Below, piece after piece: positions 1 to 7,047 of a stretch of 8,836 bases of DNA (position 1 is the first letter of the stretch; each line of letters opens with the position of its first letter). The notes under the pieces were generated by a model that worked only from the letters and a program-made list of their open reading frames with translations, ran no database searches and was not told the DNA's origin. The DNA is from Clostridia bacterium. GTDB taxonomy: Bacteria; Bacillota; UBA994; PWPR01. Position numbers and translations under genes: made by a program. The DNA is taken from assembly GCA_003557085.1 (NCBI GenBank), contig PWPR01000160.1, positions 1 through 8,836 on the forward strand, read 5' to 3'.

Positions 1-1623
1 CATATTAGAAATACTTCTAAGTGATACTGCTGCTTTGAACATATCAGTTTGACCAACTATCCAATTAGCTAAGTAACCGCCATAGCTACCACCAGTGACT
101 CCTAGTCTATCCTCATCTACCCAATCAAAATTTTCTACAGCATATTTTGTACCAGCTACTACATCATCATAATCATGTCCACCCCAGTCACCTATAACGC
201 CATTGGTAAACTCTTCACCATAAGTTCTAGAACCACGTGGATTAGTATAAAGTACACCATAACCCATTGATGATAGTAGATAGAACTCATGATAGAATGT
301 CCATCCATAAGCTGCTGCTGGACCGCCATGAATCTCAAGGACTACTGGATATTTCTTACCTTCTTCTTTATTAAGTGGCTCAAGTAACCATCCTTCTACA
401 TCCCAATCTTTAGCACTCTTATATGTAAAGTTATGTACTGGTGCAAAATCAAACTGAGCTAAGAAATCATCATTGACTCCTGTCATTTTTGTTTGCTTAC
501 CATTTAGGAAGGTATAGATTTCAGGTGATTGGGTCAATGTTTCAGCTACATAAGCAAGCTTTAACTTACCTTCAACTTCAATTGCATCAAATGAAGATAT
601 ACCATGCTTAAAGTTAGTTATTTCACTTACTTTACCTTCTAGATCTACTTCTACCATCTTAGATGTTCCTTTGTCACCAATTCTAAATATGATAGCACTA
701 GAATCACTCTTCCAAATTGGATCGTTATTGCCACCACCATATCTAACATCTGATCCAGGACCACTATTTATAGATCTATCAAAATCAAAAGTCAGATTAA
801 CCACATCACCTGTTTCTGTTTTGATTATCCAAACATTTTGGTTAGCAGCATGATTTTCATCTTGATCGTGACCTACAAAAGCAATATATTTACCGCAAGG
901 AGAATATACTGGAGAAGCTGCAGGACCATTATGGTCAGTTAACTTCTTAGTTTCTTTAGTCTCTATATTAACTTTAAATATATCAGACCATAAATTAGTC
1001 TCATCTTCATGTCTTGTTGAAACAAAAGCTATGTCTTTTGACTCTTTGCACCATGTTGGGTTGCTATCATCAAACTTTGTATTAGTAATTTGCTCAACTT
1101 CACCTGATTTTACATCTACTATCCATATATGATTTTTACGCTTATCTGTAAAATAACCTTGGCCATTAAACTTATATCTTAAATCTGTAAAATGCATTCT
1201 ATCTGTGTTTTTAATTTCTTCTTTCTTCTTAGGGTCTTTAGCAACAAATGCAATATACTTGCTATTTGGTGACCATGTAATGCTCCCAGCTGGAAAATCT
1301 ACTAGTACTTTTGCTTCTCCTCCATCTACAGGGAGTAAGTATACTTTGTTCTGACCACTACGGTTTGACATAAATGCCATATATTTACCACATGGTGACC
1401 ATCTAGGTGAAGTGTCTTTGACTAACTTGTCACTAACACTATGAGTGAGCTGTTTAACTTCTTTTTTCTCGTTTATATAATAAATTGAACTTTTATAACC
1501 GTTCTTATCTACATCAGCCTCAGATAAAACATATGCTATTCCTTTAGCATCTCTGCTAAAGCGTGGATCTGAAACAAACTTAAATTTTGCTATATCTTCT
1601 ACTTGGAATTTTCTCTTTGTCAT
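1..1623 (-). CDS. S9 family peptidase (acylaminoacyl-peptidase type), 3' part cut by contig edge
   Basis: The frame is open from an ATG at 1623 to base 1 without a stop, giving 541 residues that start MTKRKFQVEDIAKFKF. The protein has the S9 layout: an N-terminal beta-propeller with repeated WSPCGKY/WSPNSKY-type blades, then an alpha/beta-hydrolase domain with the oxyanion-hole motif HGGP and the nucleophile motif GGSYGG (Ser513, codon at 85-87). The catalytic Asp and His would lie in about 120 missing residues. Such enzymes remove residues or acylated residues from the N-terminus of short peptides, usually in the cytoplasm; no signal peptide is seen. A GGAGG site at 1631-1635, 7 bases before the ATG, supports the start. 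The gene follows its paralogue by 17 bases, so co-transcription is likely. Over the last 117 columns, 63 are identical to the paralogue by my hand count. The substrate cannot be read from sequence. Confidence 0.93.
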   Translation of the reverse strand, partial: MTKRKFQVEDIAKFKFVSDPRFSRDAKGIAYVLSEADVDKNGYKSSIYYINEKKEVKQLTHSVSDKLVKDTSPRWSPCGKYMAFMSNRSGQNKVYLLPVDGGEAKVLVDFPAGSITWSPNSKYIAFVAKDPKKKEEIKNTDRMHFTDLRYKFNGQGYFTDKRKNHIWIVDVKSGEVEQITNTKFDDSNPTWCKESKDIAFVSTRHEDETNLWSDIFKVNIETKETKKLTDHNGPAASPVYSPCGKYIAFVGHDQDENHAANQNVWIIKTETGDVVNLTFDFDRSINSGPGSDVRYGGGNNDPIWKSDSSAIIFRIGDKGTSKMVEVDLEGKVSEITNFKHGISSFDAIEVEGKLKLAYVAETLTQSPEIYTFLNGKQTKMTGVNDDFLAQFDFAPVHNFTYKSAKDWDVEGWLLEPLNKEEGKKYPVVLEIHGGPAAAYGWTFYHEFYLLSSMGYGVLYTNPRGSRTYGEEFTNGVIGDWGGHDYDDVVAGTKYAVENFDWVDEDRLGVTGGSYGGYLANWIVGQTDMFKAAVSLRSISNM

Positions 1624-1640
1624 AATAAAACCTCCATTAA

Positions 1641-3668
1641 CTATTTCTTGTAACTTGCTTTATTACGCTCAAGATGGTCATTAAACCAGCCTACAATAGC
1701 GTCAAGCCTAGCAAGTCTACGCTTTGGTACACCTGAGCGTGATAATTCATGATGCTCTTTTGGGAATCTCAAAAATTCAGTTTTTCTTCCTAAACGCTTA
1801 AGATATACAAATAATTGATCTGCTTGTTCAATTGGACATCTTATATCTTCTTCTGCATGAATAATAAGAAGAGGTGTCTTAATTTTCTCTACATATTTTA
1901 TTGGAGAATGATCCCACATTTTAGCAACATTATCCCAAGGTGTTGTTCCAACTTCACTCTCTCCAAAGAAATATCCAATATCAGAAACACCATAGAAACT
2001 GAGCCAATTAGAAATACTTCTTAAGGTAACAGCAGCTTTAAATCTATTGGTATGTCCTACTGCCCAGTTAGTCATAAATCCACCATAACTACCACCTGTT
2101 ATTCCCATGTTATCTTTATCAACATAAGGAAGGGTTTCTGCATAGTCAATAGCACTCATAATATCAGCATAATCGCCTCCACCATAATCGCCTCTAACAG
2201 CGTCTGCAAACTCTTGACCATAACCTTGCGAGCCACGTGGGTTAATATATATCATGACATAACCTTCTGAATTAAGTAGCTGGAACTCATAGAAGAAGCA
2301 TGGCGTAAACATAGAGTGAGGTCCACCATGAACATTAATTACAAGTGGATACTTTTCACCTTCTACAAAGCCATAAGGTTTTTGGATCCAGCCTTGAATA
2401 TCTACATTATCAATGCCTTTAATCCAAAACTCCTCTGGCTTTGAAATAAAGCATTCATCTAAAAGCTCTTTATTTACTTCTGTTATGCGATTAGCTTCGC
2501 CACTATCTAAATCAATTGTAGCTAAATCGCCAGGATAATCTAAGCCACTCATCATCACAACTGCCATATTACCAGCTATGCTGTAGTTATTGATCTGCAT
2601 AAAATCCTTAGTTACTTGCTTAATCTCTCCAGTTGCTCTTGTCACCTTATATAAATGAGTTTGGCCATGATGGCTTATTGTAATATAGATAAATTGGTTA
2701 CAATCAGAGAAAACTGGCCCTAGAATTGGAGCACCAAGCTTCATATCAAGCCCAGCTGTAATTCCTACATTCTTATCAACATTTTTTAGTAAGTCTTTCA
2801 TTTCTAAAGTTGCAGTGTTGAGTAAGTAAAGAGTATTACTTGTAGCACTGTCATATTCTAGTTCATTACCATAAAAGGCAATCCATTTACCATCTGAAGA
2901 GTATTGTGGATAACCAAAAGATCCTGTTGGTTTGGTTAGTTTCTTTACTTCCTTATCATGCAGTCCTACATAGAATAAATCTCTTATTCTTGGATTAGCG
3001 TCTTCATCTGCTTCACGATTAGATGTAAATACTAAACCTTTAGAATTAGGATGCCATACTGGAATACTTTCATTACGTTTTCCTTCAGTTATTTGCTTAA
3101 TCCTGCCTGATTTAAAGCACTTAACAAAAATATGAACATTCTTCTCGCCAAGTAGTCCAACTCCTGGCAAACCATTCATTTTGAATTTTAATCTGTCAAT
3201 TTTTCTTACTGTATCATGTTGTTCTTTTATCTCTTTATCTCTATCATCTTCTTCAAGTTTCAACAAGTCATCTACAGTCTGTCCAGCTAAACTCGGTGCT
3301 GTGAAAGCTAGCTTCTGCCCACATGGTGACCAAACAGCTTCATTTATACCATATCTAAATTGTGCCACTGGTACTGCTTCTCCTCCATCTATTGGCATAA
3401 CGTATAATTGGTTCTTTCCACTTCTTTTGGAAATAAACGCAACCCTTGTACCATCTGGAGAAATCCTTGGTAATTTATCACTTTTACCATAAGTAAACTG
3501 CTTCTCCTCACCACTTGCTAGATCTCTTAAGATAATATTTGAGAGATACTTTTCCTTTTCTGGTGTGCTTGCAACATAAACTAAAGTTTTCTTATCATGA
3601 GACAATTGTGGATCCATGACAAATTTGAACTTCATTAAATCTTCAGTCTTAAACTGTCTTTTACTCAT
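1641..3668 (-). CDS. S9 family peptidase (acylaminoacyl-peptidase type), complete
   Basis: This 675-residue protein starts MSKRQFKTEDLMKFKF. Residues 1 to about 420 form a beta-propeller that probably gates access to the active site, with blade motifs such as ISPDGTRVAF and WSPCGQKLAF. Residues from about 430 form the hydrolase domain. HGGP at 447-450 gives the oxyanion hole, GGSYGG the nucleophile Ser527, HAEEDIRCP the Asp608, and FPKEHHELSRSG the His640. The triad and the length fit the S9C acylaminoacyl/dipeptidyl peptidases. The frame stays open upstream to an ATG at 3782, but I chose 3668: GGAGG lies at 3678-3682, 9 bases before it, and the N-terminus aligns with that of the downstream paralogue, whereas the extra 38 residues resemble nothing there. 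No signal peptide is present, so a cytoplasmic peptidase is likely. I see no convincing promoter upstream. Confidence 0.95.
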   Translation of the reverse strand: MSKRQFKTEDLMKFKFVMDPQLSHDKKTLVYVASTPEKEKYLSNIILRDLASGEEKQFTYGKSDKLPRISPDGTRVAFISKRSGKNQLYVMPIDGGEAVPVAQFRYGINEAVWSPCGQKLAFTAPSLAGQTVDDLLKLEEDDRDKEIKEQHDTVRKIDRLKFKMNGLPGVGLLGEKNVHIFVKCFKSGRIKQITEGKRNESIPVWHPNSKGLVFTSNREADEDANPRIRDLFYVGLHDKEVKKLTKPTGSFGYPQYSSDGKWIAFYGNELEYDSATSNTLYLLNTATLEMKDLLKNVDKNVGITAGLDMKLGAPILGPVFSDCNQFIYITISHHGQTHLYKVTRATGEIKQVTKDFMQINNYSIAGNMAVVMMSGLDYPGDLATIDLDSGEANRITEVNKELLDECFISKPEEFWIKGIDNVDIQGWIQKPYGFVEGEKYPLVINVHGGPHSMFTPCFFYEFQLLNSEGYVMIYINPRGSQGYGQEFADAVRGDYGGGDYADIMSAIDYAETLPYVDKDNMGITGGSYGGFMTNWAVGHTNRFKAAVTLRSISNWLSFYGVSDIGYFFGESEVGTTPWDNVAKMWDHSPIKYVEKIKTPLLIIHAEEDIRCPIEQADQLFVYLKRLGRKTEFLRFPKEHHELSRSGVPKRRLARLDAIVGWFNDHLERNKASYKK

Positions 3669-3677
3669 ATTACTTCC

Positions 3678-3682
3678 CCTCC
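3678..3682 (-). promoter_or_regulatory. Ribosome binding site that fixes the start of the complete S9 peptidase
   Basis: On the minus strand this reads GGAGG, within GGAGGGGAAG, 9 bases before the ATG at 3668. It rules against the longer frame from 3782, inside which it would otherwise lie. Confidence 0.8.
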
Positions 3683-3924
3683 ATATTGATTTACTAACAA
3701 TATATATTTCTCTATAAGATAGCAATACCCTGCAAATATTCTTGAGTTTATCGAAATTTTTTCTATAAAGCCCAAGACTCACTTATAGTTAAGCAATTTA
3801 TACACTATCTAAAGCTAATTCATATAATTATTTAAGACTTCCCTAACATTAACAATAACGAGATAGGTTAAAATAAAAAATAGATAATTCTCCCTTCAAA
3901 AATTTTTATACTCCACTTCTTAAG

Positions 3925-3953
3925 GGGCAGCTACAGCTGCCCTGATTTCTTTT
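3925..3953 (+). terminator. Terminator-like hairpin upstream of the deacetylase gene
   Basis: GGGCAGCT (3925-3932) and AGCTGCCC (3935-3942) are perfect inverted repeats with almost no gap; the realistic form is a 7-bp GC-rich stem with a TACA loop. TGATTTCTTTT follows on the plus strand, a fair uridine tract. No plus-strand gene lies to its left in the window, so what it terminates is unclear. It may stop antisense transcription, act as an attenuator in a longer leader, or be a relic. The minus-strand side lacks an adjacent T tract. Confidence 0.5.
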
Positions 3954-3982
3954 GACATATTTATGTCACAAACAAGGTATAC
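3952..3982 (+). promoter_or_regulatory. Possible sigma-A-type promoter of the deacetylase gene
   Basis: A perfect TTGACA lies at 3952-3957. The best -10 candidates are around GGTATACC (3976-3983), for example GTATAC at 3977-3982 with a 19-base spacer, so the -10 match and spacing are mediocre. If real, transcription would begin near 3989, just before the AGGAGGTG site and downstream of the ATG at 3963. That would exclude the ATG as the start. Confidence 0.3.
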
Positions 3983-4793
3983 CATAGGATTAGGAGGTGT
4001 AACTATCAAAAAACTATTCCTAGTACTAATTATAATTTTAGGACTTACTATTTTTAGCCTAAGTTACAGTCCAGATCAAGATAATGAAGTTATAATCTTG
4101 ACTTATCATCAAATTAGTGATGATTATGAGTATGCAAAAGACCATCCAAGTGTAATTTATCAAAAAGATTTTTATCAACAGATGAAATATTTAAGTGAAG
4201 AGAATTATCAGACTCTCTCTTTAAGTGAGTTTTATGATTACTATCTAAAAGAATACTTTCCTGATAAATCTGTAATGATTACTTTTGATGATGGCTACTT
4301 ATGCTTTTATCTTCATGCATATCCTATCTTAAATGACTTTGGCTTAAGCTCAGTGGTATTTCCCATAGTCTCACATAGAAATGATTTACAGCGCTATCCT
4401 CTCCATAATGAGCATCTATCATTTCATCATTTAAGATTAATGGATAATGTATCCTATGGTTCACATACTTATGATTTGCACTTTATTGATGACAAGAAAG
4501 CTCTAGAGCAAAATGAAGATGAGTCATTTATAGATTATCAAAGCAGAGTTGTAGATGATTTATTATTATCAAGACTCTTACTGGAAAGACAAACAGACCA
4601 AAAGATTAACTCTTTGGCCTGGCCTTATGGTTTTTATAACGATGAACTGATTGACTTTGCTAAAAAAGCAGGTTTTGATTTGCTTTTTACTCTTGATGAA
4701 AGTAGCTTTACTCCCAAGATGTGCCTTAGTGCTATACCACGGTTTAATATAACTGAGCAAAGTTTAAATGACTTTATCAATATTCTTAATTAA
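3963..4793 (+). CDS. Membrane-anchored or secreted polysaccharide deacetylase (NodB/CE4 fold, PgaB/IcaB-like)
   Basis: The coordinates use the only canonical start, an ATG without a ribosome binding site; the true start is more likely the ATC at 4005 (262 residues), where AGGAGGTG is correctly spaced. Numbered from the ATC, residues 2-20 (KKLFLVLIIILG and on) form a hydrophobic signal peptide or anchor with no lipobox. The NodB domain follows: LTYHQIS at 32-38, TFDDGY at 93-98 with the catalytic and metal-binding Asp95 and Asp96, SHTYDLH at 153-159 with metal-binding His154 and His159, and AWPYG at 205-209. These enzymes remove N- or O-acetyl groups from extracellular polysaccharides using a divalent metal. 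The YHQ and WPYG motifs resemble PgaB/IcaB-type poly-N-acetylglucosamine deacetylases, but no biofilm operon is nearby, so the substrate is open. The gene is monocistronic and the only plus-strand gene here. Its stop overlaps the convergent S-component gene by 4 bases. Confidence 0.88.
   Translation: MSQTRYTIGLGGVTIKKLFLVLIIILGLTIFSLSYSPDQDNEVIILTYHQISDDYEYAKDHPSVIYQKDFYQQMKYLSEENYQTLSLSEFYDYYLKEYFPDKSVMITFDDGYLCFYLHAYPILNDFGLSSVVFPIVSHRNDLQRYPLHNEHLSFHHLRLMDNVSYGSHTYDLHFIDDKKALEQNEDESFIDYQSRVVDDLLLSRLLLERQTDQKINSLAWPYGFYNDELIDFAKKAGFDLLFTLDESSFTPKMCLSAIPRFNITEQSLNDFINILN
3992..3999 (+). promoter_or_regulatory. Strong ribosome binding site facing an ATC codon
   Basis: AGGAGGTG matches the canonical anti-Shine-Dalgarno complement over eight bases. 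Five bases (TAACT) separate it from ATC AAA AAA at 4005-4013, where a signal-peptide-like sequence begins. No ATG, GTG or TTG in the deacetylase frame lies at a usable distance downstream. The site implies initiation at ATC, or an ATG-to-ATC change by mutation or sequencing error. Confidence 0.75.
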
Positions 4794-5458
4794 AGTTGAT
4801 ATTTTTCTTTAATCCGCCCAAATCTTGAGATAAAGGAATCATAAAATAAGTATATCAAAAGAAAGTTTGTTATAGCATGCATAATATCAAAATATAAACT
4901 GGCTGCAAAAGAAGCTAAAACAGTTTCTAAAACTAAAGGTCTAACAAAGCCAACTAAGAACCACATGTCCATCAGCCAGCCATAAATAATACCCCAAAAA
5001 GCTCCGTATATGGCAAGAGGGAGCTTTTTTCCTTTTGATTTACTAAGATAAGCAGCAAAGTATCCCATACTACCCCAGCCAAGCATCTGCCAGGGAGTCC
5101 AAGGGCCTTGTCCTAAGATCATGTTAGAAACTATAGCTGTCATAGCACCACATAAAAGTCCCATATCTGCCCCAAAGGTATAGCCTGTTAAAATTATTAT
5201 CGCTGACACTGGTTGGACACTCGGAATAGCAGCAAAAGGAAGTCTTGAAACAGAAGCTATAGCTATTATCAATGCTGCCATAACAATATTTCTACTATCA
5301 AGTTTTTTCTTTTCGAACTTACTAAACTGAGGAGCCAGCATTAAAATAATAACTGTAAAAGAAACAAGTAAATAATATCTTTCTAGTCTTAAATAAGAAG
5401 TTATTATAATCAGAGCAGAAGCAAGTAACCACATTACTAGTTTTATTGATTTTTCCAT
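4790..5458 (-). CDS. ECF transporter S component (substrate-binding membrane protein)
   Basis: This 222-residue, very hydrophobic protein should be the substrate-specificity subunit of an ECF vitamin importer, working with the T and A subunits encoded just upstream. Residues 58-71 hold small-residue spacing (A62xxxA66), like the helix by which S components contact EcfT. The conserved core runs through PSVQPVSAIIILTGYTFG (79-96), SNMILGQGPWTPWQM (111-125) and GWGSMGYFAAYL. An extra pair of hydrophobic segments (about 5-23 and 29-43) precedes the usual core of about six helices. The ATG at 5458 overlaps the ATPase gene by 16 bases; AAGGA precedes it, so translational coupling is likely. From memory, the GPWTPWQM type of S component often neighbours DUF4430 genes. 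The substrate is not established; a corrinoid is a guess from the DUF4430 lipoprotein. Confidence 0.88.
   Translation of the reverse strand: MEKSIKLVMWLLASALIIITSYLRLERYYLLVSFTVIILMLAPQFSKFEKKKLDSRNIVMAALIIAIASVSRLPFAAIPSVQPVSAIIILTGYTFGADMGLLCGAMTAIVSNMILGQGPWTPWQMLGWGSMGYFAAYLSKSKGKKLPLAIYGAFWGIIYGWLMDMWFLVGFVRPLVLETVLASFAASLYFDIMHAITNFLLIYLFYDSFISRFGRIKEKYQL
4996..5034 (+). terminator. Possible intrinsic terminator on the plus strand, inside the S-component gene
   Basis: AAAAAGCTCC (4996-5005) and GGAGCTTTTT (5020-5029) are perfect 10-base inverted repeats around a 14-base loop, followed by a sixth T and then CCTTTT on the plus strand. It lies about 200 bases beyond the deacetylase stop and is antisense to the S-component codons KGKKLPLAIYGAF. 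It could end the deacetylase transcript, for which no terminator exists at the overlapping stops. The minus-strand version has a T5 run followed by GGGG, a weaker tail. Chance pairing of A-rich lysine codons remains possible. Confidence 0.4.
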
Positions 5459-7047
5459 TTTAAGACATCCTTAGAACTAATACATCTAGGTTCAATTCTT
5501 TTCAGAGCTAAGTTAATATTTGTCGTATAATAATTATTATCAGCTAAAAATTCTCTTAAGCCACCTTGATAAATTATCTTACTGTCAAAAAGCATTATGC
5601 AGTCTTCTGTATTTTCTGCTGCAAAATCAAGGTCATGAGTAGCACATAAAATAGCTACCCCACTCTTATTAAGCTCTTTTAATATTTGAGCAAATTTATC
5701 TTTACTTTGTGGATCTAAGCCCTTAGTAGGTTCATCTAAGAGCAAGAGTTTAGGCTTATTTTGCATAGCTAAAACTATAGCTAGTTTTTGCTGTTCTCCC
5801 CCACTTAAATCAAAAGGATGGCTATCAAGTAATTTTTCTAAGTCAAATAAATCAACTAAGTATTTTGTATATTCATCCATCTCTTTTATATTAAGTTCTT
5901 CACCTACAGATTCATGACTAAAGTGAAGCACTGGGTTTTGAGCTACATAGGCAATATCTGATAAATCCTTAGCATTTTTAACCTTCTTATTCTGATATTT
6001 TATCTTGCCAGACTGTGGCTTAACAATACCTGCTAGACATTTAAGTAAAGTGCTCTTTCCAGTTGCGTTAGCCCCTAAAAGCGAAATAAATGAAGACTCA
6101 TTTATTACTAAATCCATGTCCTTTAAGACGTATCCTTCATGATAATCATAGGCAAAAGATAAGTTTTTAGCACTCATTAACTCTTTACTTGCTATGCTTG
6201 TTCTAGAAATTTCTCCAAACTTATCAAGCTTTTTATCAGCAAGTAATAGTCTAGCTTCTTTAACTGTTAAGGGTACCTTTATACCATTTATCAGTTCATC
6301 TAAAACAGCAATCTTAGGTAGATATTCCCTAAGTGATTTATCTTGACTTGCCGCTTTAGCAAACTGAGTGACATCAGCACAAAAAGAGATCTCTCCATTC
6401 TCTAGCATTATTACTTTATCAGCATAGCTGATTACTTCATCAAGCCTATGCTCACTCATAATAATGGTTAGGCCTAATTCTTGATTTAAGAGATGAATCA
6501 TCTTAATAAATTCTTTAGCAGCTAAAGGGTCAAGCCGCGAAGTTGGCTCATCAAAAATTAGAACATTTGGTCTCAGAGCTAGGACAGAACAAAGATTTAT
6601 TAACTGCTTTTGACCTCCTGAGAGAGTCATGATTTTTTTATTTATAATATCATCAATTCCAAAATATGTTGCTAATTCTGCTAATCTTACTCTGATTTTC
6701 TCACTTTCCATAGCAATATTTTCTAAAGAAAAAGCTATCTCATCACCTACTCTATCCATAACTATTTGAGCCTCTGGATCTTGATAAACCATTCCTACTT
6801 CGCTAATAGCGTTTAACTTGGGTATCTCAGAAAACTCTTTACCTAAATACTTCACACTGCCACTAGTCTTTCCACCTTTTAAGGTATCTTTGTTTAAGTG
6901 ATGCAAAAGTGTAGTTTTCCCAGAACCAGAAGGTCCACAAACTAAGATAAAATCACCTTGATTTACTTCAAAGCTAATATCTCTTAGGGCAGCACTATGC
7001 TGCCTAGGGTATTTATATGTAAGCTTATCAATTACAAATTGCGCCAT
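5443..7047 (-). CDS. ECF transporter ATPase, two ABC domains fused in one chain (EcfA-EcfA')
   Basis: This 534-residue cytoplasmic protein carries both nucleotide-binding domains that power the transporter; in many ECF systems they are separate EcfA1 and EcfA2 proteins. Domain 1 has Walker A GPSGSGKT (38-45), Q-loop Gln89, signature LSGGQKQ (142-148), Walker B VLIFDE (162-167), D-loop SRLDP and switch His200. Domain 2 has Walker A GANATGKS (325-332), Q-loop Gln370, signature LSGGEQQ (414-420), Walker B LLLLDE (434-439), D-loop KGLDP and His471. All catalytic residues are present in both halves, so two active ATP sites are expected. The second P-loop has Ala-Thr where Gly-Ala or Gly-Ser is more usual, which should be tolerated. 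The fused layout recalls B. subtilis YkoD. The gene overlaps ecfT upstream and the S-component gene downstream by 16 bases each, which implies coupled translation. Confidence 0.95.
   Translation of the reverse strand: MAQFVIDKLTYKYPRQHSAALRDISFEVNQGDFILVCGPSGSGKTTLLHHLNKDTLKGGKTSGSVKYLGKEFSEIPKLNAISEVGMVYQDPEAQIVMDRVGDEIAFSLENIAMESEKIRVRLAELATYFGIDDIINKKIMTLSGGQKQLINLCSVLALRPNVLIFDEPTSRLDPLAAKEFIKMIHLLNQELGLTIIMSEHRLDEVISYADKVIMLENGEISFCADVTQFAKAASQDKSLREYLPKIAVLDELINGIKVPLTVKEARLLLADKKLDKFGEISRTSIASKELMSAKNLSFAYDYHEGYVLKDMDLVINESSFISLLGANATGKSTLLKCLAGIVKPQSGKIKYQNKKVKNAKDLSDIAYVAQNPVLHFSHESVGEELNIKEMDEYTKYLVDLFDLEKLLDSHPFDLSGGEQQKLAIVLAMQNKPKLLLLDEPTKGLDPQSKDKFAQILKELNKSGVAILCATHDLDFAAENTEDCIMLFDSKIIYQGGLREFLADNNYYTTNINLALKRIEPRCISSKDVLKWKNQ

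Larger units (their letters stand above)
3669..3962. other. Divergent intergenic region
   Basis: About 294 bases separate the minus-strand peptidase from the plus-strand deacetylase. The stretch is very AT-rich. It holds the peptidase ribosome binding site, a TATAAT hexamer on the plus strand at 3823-3828 without a good -35 box, a short palindrome AAAAATTTTT at 3898-3907, a terminator-like hairpin at 3925-3942 and a TTGACA at 3952-3957. The part up to 3782 is also an open extension of the peptidase frame, which I judge non-coding. I see no RNA gene and no further open frame that looks real. A minus-strand promoter for the peptidase pair must lie here or further upstream, but none stands out. 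Confidence 0.6.

Noticed and set aside
3181..3492. 103-codon plus-strand open frame opposite the S9 peptidase gene
   Set aside because: It lies wholly antisense to the well-supported peptidase propeller, has no ribosome binding site, and its serine/leucine-rich product looks like a reverse-strand shadow.
3669..3782. In-frame N-terminal extension of the complete S9 peptidase to an ATG at 3782
   Set aside because: The ribosome binding site for the internal ATG lies inside it, the paralogue has no such extension, and the peptide shows no targeting signal.
3898..3907. Palindrome AAAAATTTTT in the intergenic gap
   Set aside because: It is short and expected by chance in very AT-rich DNA; no spacing to other elements makes it an operator.
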